Shown: piece after piece, positions 8,147 through 16,802 of the stretch
Layout of the letters: each line of letters begins with the position of its first letter
How positions within the stretch are numbered: position 1 is the first letter of the stretch
NCBI GenBank assembly: GCA_016717595.1
Contig: JADKFE010000015.1
Coordinates: 62,001-126,000 of the forward strand
Reading direction: 5' to 3'
Origin: Deltaproteobacteria bacterium
GTDB lineage: Bacteria; Myxococcota_A; UBA796; CAJQPC01
Length of the DNA stretch: 64,000 nt
Position numbers and translations under genes: made by a program
Notes under the pieces: model-generated
What the model saw: only the letters and a program-made list of their open reading frames with translations
Database searches by the model: none
What the model was told of the DNA's origin: nothing

Positions 8147-10273
8147 GTGATCACGTCGTGGTGTCTCTCCTTCGCCGCCTTCGCCGCCGCGCCAACGGCG
8201 CCGGAGGTCGCCGCCGCGACCACCCAGCGCCCGCCCACGGTGGATGGTCGCTTGGATGAGCCCGTCTGGGCCCAGGCCCAAGAGATCACCAGCTTCACGC
8301 GGTACGTGCCCGCCCCCGGCGGCGCCCCCGACGAGCGCGTCTCGGTGCGTGTGGTGCAAGACGATGAGACGCTCTACATCGGCGTGCTCGTCGAGGACAC
8401 CAAACGCCCCATCCGCGCCCGGCTCAGCCCCCGGGAAGATCTCAACGACGACGATCAGATCGGCGTGTACCTCGACACCTTCAACGACGAGCGCAGCGGC
8501 TTCGTCTTTTATTTCAACGCCTTGGGTGTTCAGCAAGACGCGCGCTGGGCGAACGGCGAGTGGGTTCAAGACTGGAACACCGTGCTCGACGCCGAGGCCA
8601 CCCGACACAGCCACGGCTTCACCTTAGAGATCGGAATCCCGTTTCGGTCCCTTCGTTACCCCGACACCGGGGCCGATCCCCAGACCTGGGGGCTCATCGT
8701 CACGCGCAAAGTGCCCGGTGAAGGCGCGAAGTACAGCTTCCCCACCCTGCAGCGTGGCCACCCCCAGCTCTTCTCGCAGGCCGCGCGGCTCACCGGGCTC
8801 ACCCCGCCGCCCCAGCGCGCCCAGGTCGAGCTCATGCCTGTGCTCGCCGCCCGCCAGCACGCCGTAAAAAACGCCGACGGCGAGCTTGACTGGTCGGGGC
8901 TCGACCCCTGGCACGACGCCTTGTGGCCCGCCATCGACGCCCGCCTCGCGCTCTCCGCGGAGAGCCGTCTGGCGGCGACGCTTCACCCCGACTTCTCCCA
9001 GGTCGAGGGTGACCCCAGCCAGCTCGACCTCAACCAGCGCTTCGCCTTCTATTTTGCCGAGCGCCGCCCCTTCTTTCTGGAGGGGGTCGAGGCGTTTAAT
9101 GACCCCATGGACACTCTGTACACCCGGCGCATCAACGCCCCGGCGTACGGGGTAAAGCTCGCTGGGCGCGCGGGCCCGGTCACCTTCGGGGCGCTGAACG
9201 CCGCGGATCTCACCCCGATCTCCTCCATTCACGAGGACGGCACCCCCGGGTTCTCCGAGGCCGACCTCGACGGTCAGGTGACCCTCAACAGCTTCGCCCG
9301 GGGCCGCGTAGACGTGCTCGACGGCGGCGGCTTGGGCCTGAGCTTGGCCGAGAAACATGTGCTCGCCCCCGACGGCGCGTCGAACACCGTCGCCGCCGCG
9401 GATCTCACCCTGCCGTTTAAAGAGTCGTGGTTTGTCTCAGGTGCGGCCTCGGGCTCCGCGCTCTTCGCCAACAAGTCCCAGCTTGGCGGCGCGTCTTGGG
9501 CCACCACCTTACGCCGCACCCCCGCCGTGGGCCCCGGCTTCTCGGTGAGCCTCTCGGATGTGACCCCCGGGTTTCGCAACGAGCTCGGGTATTTGACACA
9601 GTCGGGGATCAGCCGCGGCACGCTCTGGGGGGAGTACACCTTCGCGCCCACGAAGGGCCCCGACCGCTTCGCCCCGGGCTTCTGGATCTCCGGGCGTGAG
9701 GAGCGTGACGACGACGGCCAGCGGGAGGCCGGGGTGAGCGGCTATCTGGTCCAGGGGCCCACCTTTGTAGAGCTCTGGGCGTCTCGGGGCGAGACGACAC
9801 AGACCGGCGCCGTCGTGCCCAACGGCGAGATCGGCGGATCTTTGAGCCTCACGCCCTCGGCTTGGCTCACCGTGGAGGCCAGCGGCCGCCTCGGCGAAGA
9901 CATTCAGTACAGCACCCTGCTCTCAGCACAATACCAAGAGCTCACCCTGAGCGCCACGGTGCGCCCGGTGACCTGGCTGCGGGTGGATGTCTTGACCCAG
10001 CGCGAGTGGTTCACCCCCATCGGAGCGCCCACAGAGATCGGCCTGACGAGCTGGACGCGGGTGAACGCCCAGCTCACCCGAGCCCTCGGTCTGCGGGTCA
10101 TCGCCGACTACAGCACCTCGACGGAGCTGCTCACCACCTCACAGCTCCTCTCCTGGGTGCTGCACCCGGGCACCGAGGCCTACCTCGGCGCGACGGAGCG
10201 CGTCAACCCCCAAGGTGAGGGCCTCACGGAGCTGACCGTGTTCGCGAAGGTGAGCGTGCTCTGGCGTGGGTAG
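8147..10273 (+). CDS. CBM9-like domain plus outer-membrane barrel protein (DUF5916-type)
   Basis: 708 residues starting at a GTG preceded by GAGG. A short hydrophobic signal (SWCLSFAAFAAA) is followed by a carbohydrate-binding family 9-like beta-sandwich (about 20-190: TVDGRLDEPVWAQA, ETLYIGVLVEDTK, DDDQIGVYLDTFNDERSGF, FTLEIGIPFRSLRY). The remaining 500 residues alternate hydrophobic and polar positions and carry the family landmark FAFYFAERRPFFLEGVEAF, then a series of amphipathic strands ending in VSVLWRG, as expected of a barrel reaching the outer membrane. Proteins of this build are widespread in Gram-negative bacteria but have no firmly assigned function; glycan or peptide handling at the surface is inference. 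The CBM9-like domain alone does not prove carbohydrate binding. Converges with the PKD-like lipoprotein gene, 9 bases away. Confidence 0.85.
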   Translation: MITSWCLSFAAFAAAPTAPEVAAATTQRPPTVDGRLDEPVWAQAQEITSFTRYVPAPGGAPDERVSVRVVQDDETLYIGVLVEDTKRPIRARLSPREDLNDDDQIGVYLDTFNDERSGFVFYFNALGVQQDARWANGEWVQDWNTVLDAEATRHSHGFTLEIGIPFRSLRYPDTGADPQTWGLIVTRKVPGEGAKYSFPTLQRGHPQLFSQAARLTGLTPPPQRAQVELMPVLAARQHAVKNADGELDWSGLDPWHDALWPAIDARLALSAESRLAATLHPDFSQVEGDPSQLDLNQRFAFYFAERRPFFLEGVEAFNDPMDTLYTRRINAPAYGVKLAGRAGPVTFGALNAADLTPISSIHEDGTPGFSEADLDGQVTLNSFARGRVDVLDGGGLGLSLAEKHVLAPDGASNTVAAADLTLPFKESWFVSGAASGSALFANKSQLGGASWATTLRRTPAVGPGFSVSLSDVTPGFRNELGYLTQSGISRGTLWGEYTFAPTKGPDRFAPGFWISGREERDDDGQREAGVSGYLVQGPTFVELWASRGETTQTGAVVPNGEIGGSLSLTPSAWLTVEASGRLGEDIQYSTLLSAQYQELTLSATVRPVTWLRVDVLTQREWFTPIGAPTEIGLTSWTRVNAQLTRALGLRVIADYSTSTELLTTSQLLSWVLHPGTEAYLGATERVNPQGEGLTELTVFAKVSVLWRG

Positions 10274-10282
10274 CGGCGCTGC

Positions 10283-11089
10283 TCAATCTGGGATGGGGTC
10301 CCAGTCGTCCCAAGCGCGGAAATCGGGGATCGGATCCCAATCTTCCCACGCTCCTACACGGGGAACCCGAGCCCAATCCTCCCCCAGACCATCGACGCTG
10401 CCGCCATACGCCATGGTCGAGGACCTGATCTTCCCCTTCACCCGCACGACGAGGATGTACTCACCCTCCATGTCTGGGGTGAAGCTGCCCTTCTCGCTGG
10501 TCGCGCCGACGATGTCGTCGGCGGTGAGGGTGGAGCCCACCGGCAGCGCGCCGAAGCTCCATTTGTAGCTGAGCGTGTCGCCGTCGGGATCGCTCGACCC
10601 GGACGCGTCAAATTTCACCACGGACAGGCTGTTGATCCCGACGTTGGCGTCGATCTCTGGCGCGCGGTCGTTCGTCCAGAAGCCGGGTTTGTTCTTGATG
10701 ACGCCGAAGCCTGCGCTCCCCGCGAGCTTGGCCCGAGACGCCTTGTGACCGACCCACGCCTCCGCCGCGCTCTGCTCACAGCGCCCCGCGGCGTCACAGA
10801 CCGTCACGTCAAAGGTGTAGACACCCTCCACATCTGGGACAAAACCCACCACGGCGGTGTCGGCGCCGATGAGCGCCTCATCGGTGAGCGCTGAGCCCTC
10901 TGGGGCCCCACGCACAGACCAAAGGACTGTTTGAACCTCCCCCGAGACGTCCACATCCAGCACGAATGGCTGCCCCACAGCCCCGCTTCGTGCGGGACCA
11001 GGGGACACGATCAGAGACAGCGCGTCGTCCTGAGGCGCACAGGCGGTTATGCCGGCCGCCAAGAGCGCCAGCGTCAGGGGGATTCTCAT
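10283..11089 (-). CDS. PKD/Ig-like lipoprotein with a C-terminal DWDPIPD repeat
   Basis: 268 residues. Signal peptide with lipobox GITAC (Cys17). Two immunoglobulin-like beta-sandwich domains follow: one with VLWSVRGAPEGSAL and GFVPDVEGVYTFDVTVCDAAGRC, the second with VVKFDASGSSDPDGDTLSYKWSF and SFTPDMEGEYILVVRVKG, which match the PKD pattern (DP-D-GD-x-L-x-Y-W). The C-terminus is unusual: tandem Trp/Asp/Pro repeats that end exactly at the stop codon. Predicted outer-membrane or periplasmic anchored protein of unknown role. It lies 28 bases downstream of the ParA-like/TPR gene on the same strand, so the two are probably co-transcribed. Confidence 0.8.
   Translation of the reverse strand: MRIPLTLALLAAGITACAPQDDALSLIVSPGPARSGAVGQPFVLDVDVSGEVQTVLWSVRGAPEGSALTDEALIGADTAVVGFVPDVEGVYTFDVTVCDAAGRCEQSAAEAWVGHKASRAKLAGSAGFGVIKNKPGFWTNDRAPEIDANVGINSLSVVKFDASGSSDPDGDTLSYKWSFGALPVGSTLTADDIVGATSEKGSFTPDMEGEYILVVRVKGKIRSSTMAYGGSVDGLGEDWARVPRVGAWEDWDPIPDFRAWDDWDPIPD
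10286..10351 (-). repeat. Tandem 36-bp coding repeat, AW(E/D)DWDPIPD
   Basis: Two copies of a ten-residue unit, AWEDWDPIPD (10322-10351) and AWDDWDPIPD (10286-10315), separated by Phe-Arg, form the last residues of the PKD-like lipoprotein. A weaker third copy, EDWARVP, lies just before them. The DNA of the two copies differs at several third positions, so the repeat is old enough to have drifted or is under protein-level selection. Confidence 0.75.
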
Positions 11090-11117
11090 GTGAGCTCCTC
11101 AGTGTTTGTTCGACGAT

Positions 11118-12821
11118 TCAGTGTTTATCGGCTTTCGGGATTCTGCCGGAATAGTACGGGCTCCCCGCGCCCTCCCAGAGGGGCAGGTAGTCGGGATCTC
11201 GGAGCGCCTTCTCTAAGAACTTGATGTTTGACTGTACCGCGCGGCCCAGGTGCTCGGACGCGGCGTAGCGGTCGCCGAGATGAGCGTGGGCGATGCCTGA
11301 GTGATAGTGCGCGTTCCCGGGATCGTAGGGGATCAGCTCCTGGCACACCCCGACCATCTCCTCCCACAGCGCGGCGTCTTCGTACACGAGCGCGAAGTTA
11401 CACAGCACATACGCCTTGGGCCAGATCGTCTTCTCGGGGGCGATAAAGCCCTCCAACGAGGCCAAGGCGTCCCGCGCGTTCTTGAGGTACTTCGTGGTGC
11501 CGCCCAGACGAGCGTGCACAGACAGGGTGTACGCATACCGCAGGCTGTCGAAGGGCCGCATCTCTAAGGTAGCGGCGAGCATCAACAACATCTCGGCGTC
11601 ACGCGCCAAGGGTCGGTGATCTTGCTCGATGAGACGGCGCCAGTTGCCGGTGTGTAACAGCGCGTCGGCGGCGTCGATGAGCACACGCGCCGGGTTTCGT
11701 GCGACATGACCCGAGTTTAGCTCGGCGCGTAGGCGCTCATAGGCGAGCTGAATCTGCTCTGAGAGCGGGTTGGGCTGGGCCCAACGGAGCTTCTGGAGGA
11801 CCGCCCCCGCATAATGCCGCAGCTCCTCAAACGTGACGTCCGGCGCCTTTCGTACGGCGTTGAGCGCGGCGACCCCCGCGAGCAAGGTGCCCGTGAGCGG
11901 GGCGATCTCCGCGTCAAACTGCGCCCGGGCGGCGGCCTTGTCTTTGGCGCGAAGCTCGGAGAAGGCCGACTCGGCGACCTCAGTGAGATCATCGGCCTCG
12001 GCCTCACGCACCCGCTCGGCGAGGTCGTAGTGGTACACGCCCACCCGACGCCGGGCCGAGAGCGCGAGCTCGGTGAAGGCGCCCTCTTTCCACGACGGGC
12101 GAAGGGCCGTGAGCAGGTTCTTGGTGGGCCGCGGCAGGGCCGGCACGATGACCTCCGCCGTCACCCGCCAGCGCCGCAGCCAGGTCGGTGAGGCGTCGCC
12201 CTCGGCGTCACCCGACTTGCGCAGCTCCACCCGGGAGGTCGGCAGCGCCGTGCGACGGGCCTTGAGCGCGGCGAAGAGCAGATCAGAGACGGCGTCGATG
12301 TCCGCCGGGTCGTCTTGAGCGAGCACGAGGGCGCCGTCGACGAGGTGGCTCAACAACGACTGGCTCAGGGAGTTCTCGCCCACCGGCAGCACGAGCAGCA
12401 CGATGTCGGGGGGATCGCCGCCGAGGCTGAGGTGACCCATCGCCCGGCCCAGCGGCTCTACGGCGTCGGCGTCCCGAGCGTCGCGGCCGAGCACCATGCC
12501 CATGCCCATCGTCTCCCCGTCGGAGAGCGCAGAGACGAGGCCGATCTTGCCCCGATCGAGGTTGTCTACGGGCAGCTTGGCCGAGAGCTCCCGCACGAAG
12601 AGCGGCAGGCCTCGACCACGAAGCAATGACGAGAAGCCGGGCCCGTCCCCGGCCGTCGCGCCAGAGAGGCCGAGGCTCGTGGCCGCGGTTAAGGTGTCAC
12701 CGTCTACCACCACCACGCGGAAGCCCTCAGACACGAGCTGCAAGGCGATCCCCGCGGTGACCACGGCGACACGCTCAGGGGCGCTTGCGGAGAGCAGGGC
12801 GAGGATCGGAGTGGCGGGCAT
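11118..12821 (-). CDS. Degenerate ParA/MinD-like protein with C-terminal TPR-like region
   Basis: 567 residues. The N-terminal 230 residues follow the MinD/ParA order: ILALLSASAPERVAVVTAGI where the deviant Walker A should be, then LVSEGFRVVVVDGDTLTAATSLGL (Walker A' Asp strand), a GFSSLLRGRG helix, and DIVLLVLPVG followed by DGALVLAQDDPADIDAVSDLL. The GKGGxGKT lysines are missing, so ATP hydrolysis is doubtful. Residues from about 330 are helical with TPR-like pairs, for example FALVYEDAALWEEMVGVCQEL and YHSGIAHAHLGDRYAASEHLG. Soluble, no signal or membrane helix. The ATG at 12821 has AGGG upstream. Followed after 28 bases by the PKD-like lipoprotein. Function unknown; the ParA-like reading is inference from motif order. 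Confidence 0.7.
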   Translation of the reverse strand: MPATPILALLSASAPERVAVVTAGIALQLVSEGFRVVVVDGDTLTAATSLGLSGATAGDGPGFSSLLRGRGLPLFVRELSAKLPVDNLDRGKIGLVSALSDGETMGMGMVLGRDARDADAVEPLGRAMGHLSLGGDPPDIVLLVLPVGENSLSQSLLSHLVDGALVLAQDDPADIDAVSDLLFAALKARRTALPTSRVELRKSGDAEGDASPTWLRRWRVTAEVIVPALPRPTKNLLTALRPSWKEGAFTELALSARRRVGVYHYDLAERVREAEADDLTEVAESAFSELRAKDKAAARAQFDAEIAPLTGTLLAGVAALNAVRKAPDVTFEELRHYAGAVLQKLRWAQPNPLSEQIQLAYERLRAELNSGHVARNPARVLIDAADALLHTGNWRRLIEQDHRPLARDAEMLLMLAATLEMRPFDSLRYAYTLSVHARLGGTTKYLKNARDALASLEGFIAPEKTIWPKAYVLCNFALVYEDAALWEEMVGVCQELIPYDPGNAHYHSGIAHAHLGDRYAASEHLGRAVQSNIKFLEKALRDPDYLPLWEGAGSPYYSGRIPKADKH

Positions 12822-13200
12822 CTTGATCCCTGGTGAAGCAGTTCAGGAGTTGACCTATACCACAGCGCCAATCCCCGCCGCAAGACCAGCCTAAGGGCCT
12901 GTCATTGTGGCATTTTTGGCGACTTACCAGTCAAGAGGGCCCCCCTTGTGCCAGGGTGGCTGAGACCGGCGCCCGATCCGCGCCACATTTGCCGGCGCCG
13001 GACCTTGGCGAGCTTGGGAATGTGGACTCCAAGTGTCTAAGACCGCTACGCTTCCCCGCGGCGCTCCCGCGCCTTCCCCTGGACTCGCCGCGCGCCGACC
13101 CCGCGCCATGGGGACTGCGCCAGCGCGGAGCAAATTTTGTTGGCCGAGGCCTCCCCCCAACGACATCGGCGAGGATCCAGCCGCTCACCGGGCGCGGCGC
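12822..13200. other. Intergenic region between the ParA-like gene and the TetR gene
   Basis: About 380 bases without a convincing gene. The candidate promoter at 12854-12883 is the only signal I can point to. An open frame on the plus strand (12905-13255) runs into the antisense of the TetR gene, has Arg/Pro-rich composition and no ribosome binding site, and is not called. No strong hairpin followed by T residues is visible. The part nearer the TetR stop should hold its 3' untranslated region. Confidence 0.5.
12854..12883 (-). promoter_or_regulatory. Possible promoter for the ParA-like/TPR gene
   Basis: On the minus strand TTGCGG (12883-12878) and TATAGG (12859-12854) are spaced 18 bases apart, and the second box lies 32 bases before the ATG at 12821. 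The match to a housekeeping-type promoter is moderate, three and four of six bases. Similar (T/G)ATAG boxes precede other starts in this window. Confidence 0.3.
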
Positions 13201-13836
13201 TCACCAGCCGCGCAACATCGCCGCGAGGCAGGCGCGCAGCTCCGGCGCCCACTGAACCTTGAGATGACACAGCTCGGGCTTGGCGAGCAGCACGTCAAGA
13301 TCGGGCTTCACCTGGGACATCTGGCCGAGACCGACCACCAGGGCGTGGGCGCGTAAGAACAGCCGCACGCCGTCGCCTGGGCTGAGCTGGGGCAAGACGG
13401 CCTCGATTCGTGCGCCGACCTCCCCCATCCGCTCGGCGAGGCGCAGCTTAAACGGCAGCACGAGCTCCGCGGAGACGTTCTGCTCGATGGTGAGGTGCAA
13501 CAGGCCCAAGAGGCGCACCAAGGTGGGGCGCTCGCTCAAGGTCTCGGCGAACAGCGCGGCGACCTGGTCCGGGGCGTCTTTGCTCGGGCGCAGGGGGGCC
13601 TCGGCGAGCACGTCAAACCACGCCTCTAGCTCCTGCGCGAGGAGCGCCAAGAACAGCGCCTCCTTCGTGGTGAAGTAGAGGTAGGCCGTGCCTTTGGCGA
13701 GGCCCGCCGCCGCGCTGATCTCGCCCATGGTGACCTGGGCGAAGGACTGCGTCTCAAAGAGGCCGCTCGCCGCGCTGAGCAGGGCCGCACGGCGGGCTTC
13801 TTTGGACTCGGCGTCGCGGGCGCGGGTGCGAGGCAT
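13201..13836 (-). CDS. TetR-family transcriptional regulator
   Basis: 211 residues. The N-terminal helix-turn-helix is typical: ALLSAASGLFETQSFAQVTM, then EISAAAGLAKGTAYLYFTTK and EALFLALLAQE (about residues 15-65). The ligand-binding half is all-helical and not assignable. The gene overlaps the upstream short-chain dehydrogenase by one base (TGATG), so both are translated from one message. The palindromic repeats upstream of the dehydrogenase are the obvious operator, implying autoregulation of the pair. TetR proteins usually repress and release DNA on binding a small ligand, possibly here the substrate of the dehydrogenase. Confidence 0.92.
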   Translation of the reverse strand: MPRTRARDAESKEARRAALLSAASGLFETQSFAQVTMGEISAAAGLAKGTAYLYFTTKEALFLALLAQELEAWFDVLAEAPLRPSKDAPDQVAALFAETLSERPTLVRLLGLLHLTIEQNVSAELVLPFKLRLAERMGEVGARIEAVLPQLSPGDGVRLFLRAHALVVGLGQMSQVKPDLDVLLAKPELCHLKVQWAPELRACLAAMLRGW

Positions 13837-14720
13837 CAGGACTCTTTGGGCTGCGGGAAGTTGCCGGAGAGGAAGGTGTCCCAGGCCCAGTCGGAGAGCA
13901 GACGACGCTGGGCCATGAGCAGGTGGGCAGACGCCGTCACCGGATAACGCGCCTTGGGCTTGCGGGCGCCCAGCGCCTTCTGGATCACCGCCGCCACGTC
14001 GTCGGGCGAGCCGCCCAGCGCCGCCAACGGGCCCTTCTCATACGCCTCCAGAGTGGCCTTGGCGACGGCGGCGTTGAACTCGGCGTACACCCCACCGTCA
14101 GCCTTGCCGATCCCGCCAGCGACGGCCTCGCCGAAGCCCGACTTGATCAGCCCCGGCTGGATGAGGATGACGTCTACGCCGAAGCCCTTCACCTCAAAAC
14201 GCATCGCGTCCGAGAGCGCCTCCACGGCGTACTTGCTCGCGTGGTAGAGCCCGCCGCCGGGGAAGGTCAGCGTGCCGCCCATGGATCCGATGTTGATGAT
14301 CTTGCCTTGGCGCTGGGCGCGCATGCCCGGCAGCACGAGCTGGCACATGCGGAGCAGGCCGAAGACGTTGGTCTCAAACTGACGCCGGGTGTCGGCCATC
14401 GACACCGACTCCACGGCGCCGGACTGGCTGTAGCCAGCGTTGTTGATCAGCACACCCACGGCCCCGTGCTCGGCCTCCACGGCGGCGACGGCCTTGGACA
14501 TGCTCGTGTCGTCGGTGACGTCCAGGGCCAAGGTGCGGCAGCCGGCCTCGGCCAAGGCCGTGAGCGTCTCAACCTTTCGGGCGGTGGCGTAGACCGTGTG
14601 CCCCGCCTTCACCAGCCGCAGCGCCGTCGCCGCGCCGATGCCCGACGAGCAGCCGGTGATGAGGATGACCTTGGAGGGGGTCTTGGGGTTGGATGAGGGC
14701 ACCACGGCGGACGAGGACAT
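13836..14720 (-). CDS. Short-chain dehydrogenase/reductase (SDR)
   Basis: 294 residues, a classical SDR: nucleotide motif TGCSSGIGAATA, the aspartate in LALDVTDD, NNAGYSQSG, and the catalytic set S (INIGSMGG), Y and K in YHASK. NAD(P)H-dependent oxidoreductase; a Rossmann fold with ARKVE after the second strand suggests NADP preference. Substrate unknown. I take the ATG at 14720 because AAGGAG sits five bases upstream; the GTG at 14726 would place its ribosome site inside the coding region. First gene of an SDR-TetR operon with its own promoter and two operator-like repeats immediately upstream. Confidence 0.92.
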   Translation of the reverse strand: MSSSAVVPSSNPKTPSKVILITGCSSGIGAATALRLVKAGHTVYATARKVETLTALAEAGCRTLALDVTDDTSMSKAVAAVEAEHGAVGVLINNAGYSQSGAVESVSMADTRRQFETNVFGLLRMCQLVLPGMRAQRQGKIINIGSMGGTLTFPGGGLYHASKYAVEALSDAMRFEVKGFGVDVILIQPGLIKSGFGEAVAGGIGKADGGVYAEFNAAVAKATLEAYEKGPLAALGGSPDDVAAVIQKALGARKPKARYPVTASAHLLMAQRRLLSDWAWDTFLSGNFPQPKES

Positions 14721-14735
14721 GATCACTCCTTGATG

Positions 14736-14770
14736 ACTGATGGTCAGTTATTAAATGACCGATGGTCAGT
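14736..14770 (-). promoter_or_regulatory. Two tandem palindromic operators, probably for the TetR protein
   Basis: Two copies of ACYGATGGTCAGT lie at 14736-14748 and 14758-14770. The first is a perfect inverted repeat, ACTGA-TGG-TCAGT; the second has one mismatch. The centres are 22 bases apart, about two helical turns, so dimers would sit on the same DNA face. One copy lies between the -35 and -10 boxes and the other just after the -10. This arrangement fits repression of the SDR-TetR operon by its own TetR product; the protein-site link is inferred from position. Confidence 0.7.
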
Positions 14771-14776
14771 TGTCAA
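14750..14776 (-). promoter_or_regulatory. Promoter of the SDR-TetR operon
   Basis: On the minus strand a perfect TTGACA (14776-14771) is followed after 15 bases by TTTAAT (14755-14750), five of six matches to the -10 consensus. The start codon lies 30 bases downstream. The spacer is short but AT-rich sequence here is exceptional in this GC-rich DNA. It overlaps both operator repeats. Confidence 0.65.
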
Positions 14777-14813
14777 GAAGCGGGGTGATCTGATGCCGCT
14801 TCGCCCACACGCC

Positions 14814-15572
14814 TCAGCGCCGCTCCAACCAGCGCGTCGTGAAGATCTCCTCCTCCAACGGCACGGAGAACAGCATCTCCGTGAAGACGATCTCGGTCTT
14901 GGAGCCCTGCTGGAGCTTGTCTTCCACCGTCATCTTCATCGGGTACCAGCGCTCGCCGTACTGTTTGGGGTCGGACATGAGCCACACCTTGAGCAGCATG
15001 CCGCTGAGCGCGTAGAGCTCTTGGCGCACGGGCAGAAGCCAAGCTTGATCCACCCAGACCTTGCGGCGGGGGTAACTCACGTCTTCAGACTTCGCGGTGA
15101 GGTCGAGCACCCAGCACGGCCGGCCGCCCAGCGCCTCATCGGGCAAGGCCACGGCGTTGTAGTTGCTGCGCCAGTCATCGGACTCGAGCATGTCTTCGTA
15201 GCTCAAGTCCGAGCCCATCATGCCTTGGCGCAGCATGTGGCCGCTGATCTTCTGCACCTTCTCGACGCTGGGCATGTACATCCACAGCTCATCGCCCTTC
15301 TTGAGCATCTTCGTGCCCGCGTCTCGGGCGGGCGAGATGTACTCCGAGGCGCCCTCTTCAGCGCCGCGGCCGTAGCTCACGATCTCGTAGGTCTTCACCC
15401 GGCCGTTCTTGGTGACGGTCATCGTCATGCGGCTAGACCGGCTCTCGAAGGTGAGGTTCTGGTCGATGCGGGCGAGGATCTGGTCGGCGGTGAGGCTGGG
15501 GGTGGCGGCCCAGACGGGGCCGAGGGCCATCAGCGCGAGGCTGGAGGTGAGAAGCGCGCGGCGGGAGATCAT
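14814..15572 (-). CDS. LolA-like outer-membrane lipoprotein-sorting/carrier protein
   Basis: 252 residues with an N-terminal signal that contains a twin arginine (ISRRALLTSSLALMALGPVWA), so Tat or Sec export. The mature part matches the LolA-like carrier fold: LTADQILARIDQNL, SRSSRMTMTVTKNGR, EYISPARDAGTKMLKKGDELWMYMPSVEKVQKI, GSDLSYEDML, and a final VFTEMLFSVPLEEEIFTTRWL. These soluble periplasmic half-barrels carry lipids or lipid-modified cargo. Last gene of a minus-strand operon; its start overlaps the stop of the second permease by 4 bases (ATGA). With the LolD-like ATPase, two permeases and the barrel it likely forms a transenvelope lipid or lipoprotein pathway. Confidence 0.85.
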   Translation of the reverse strand: MISRRALLTSSLALMALGPVWAATPSLTADQILARIDQNLTFESRSSRMTMTVTKNGRVKTYEIVSYGRGAEEGASEYISPARDAGTKMLKKGDELWMYMPSVEKVQKISGHMLRQGMMGSDLSYEDMLESDDWRSNYNAVALPDEALGGRPCWVLDLTAKSEDVSYPRRKVWVDQAWLLPVRQELYALSGMLLKVWLMSDPKQYGERWYPMKMTVEDKLQQGSKTEIVFTEMLFSVPLEEEIFTTRWLERR

Positions 15573-16802
15573 CGGTGGCTCCGCATGGCGTCTACGGGCT
15601 GAATGCCCGCGGCGCGGATTGAGGGGAGGAGCGCGCCCAGGGCGGCCATGCTCAGGCCGAGGGCGAAGGAGATGAGGGTGACCTCAAGGCTGAGGTCGGC
15701 ACGAAAGGTGGTCGAGATGGGCATGCTGACCTGGGCGGAGACCTTCTCTCCCATCTCGACGCCGTCCCGCTCCAAGAAGAACGAGACGATGGCGCCCAAG
15801 ACGACCCCAGGCAGGGCGCCGAGCACCCCGATGACCAGGGCCTCGACCACAAACAGGAACACCACAGCGGCGCGGCCCATGCCCAAGGCCCGCAGCACGC
15901 CGACCTCGCTCGTGCGCTCCAACACCGACATCAGCATGGTGTTGAGCACACCCAGGGCCGTGATGAACACGATGGAGCCCGCCAGCACGCCATACACGAG
16001 GCCGGTCATGTCCGAGATCGTCGCGAACAGCGGGCGCTCGCTCCAGGCCTGCACCAGGTAGGGCTTGAGCGCCGGCGACTCGCGTAAGACGGCGGCGACC
16101 TCCGGGGCGCGGGCCGGATCGCCGACCCGCACCGCCACCTCGATGGCGCCGTCAGGGATGTCGGTGAGGTAACGCAGGCGCTCTAAGCTCGCGTAGGCTT
16201 GGCGGTTTGACAGCGCGTCGTCGGCGTCTACGATGCCGACGAGCACACCCTTGATCGGCGAGATCGAGCCGTCTTGGGTCTGGCCCAAGAACAGCACCTC
16301 TTCACCCAGCTTGGCGCCGACGTCGGTGGCCAAGGTCTTGCCCAAGATCACCTGGGTAGACTCCTCGCCGGGGGTGAAGAACGCGCCCTCGACGATGTGC
16401 TCGTCGAGGTTCATCACGTCCTCGTAGTACGACCGCTCGGCGCCCAAGAGCAGGCCGAAGTGCTCGCCGATCTCTTCCCCGGCGGAGACCGTGACGCCGA
16501 CGCGGATGAGCGGGTGGGCGTCGTAACCGGCGTCGTTGATGGCCTTCACCACCGGGGCCGTCTCGGCGATGTTCTCGTACAGGGGGAAAGAGCTCCTCAC
16601 GGGCCTCGTACTCGGGCTTGAGCACGCGGACCTCACCCGCCGTCGCCGCGATGTTGTCGACCAAGCCGCCGAGCAGGCCGTCGAGCCAGCTCAAGCCGAT
16701 GATCAACAACGTCGTGCCGAGCAGGATCGTCATCGCCGTGAGCGCCGTGCGCCGGGTGTTTCGCGCCGCGTTTCGCAGCGCCATTCGCAGCAGATCGCCC
16801 AT
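15569..16802 (-). CDS. FtsX/LolE/MacB-type ABC permease, second copy, interrupted by a one-base shift
   Basis: Read as it stands the gene is split. The first frame starts at ATG 16802 (MGDLLRMALRNAARNTRRTA) and loses sense after EYEAREELFP; the second frame resumes with LYENIAETAPVVKAINDAGY and runs to the stop at 15569. Removing one base from the five-base run at 16582-16586 (C on the coding strand) joins them into a 410-residue protein. It then has the expected shape: N-terminal transmembrane helix, a large periplasmic MacB-PCD-like domain, and three C-terminal helices including the FtsX motif LMSVLERTSEVGVLRALGMG. It overlaps the neighbours by 1 base upstream and 4 bases downstream, which also argues it is a working gene. 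Probably heterodimerises with the first permease. Confidence 0.8.

Noticed and set aside
12905..13255. Plus-strand 116-codon frame in the 380-base gap
   Set aside because: No ribosome binding site, overlaps the TetR gene antisense, no domain.
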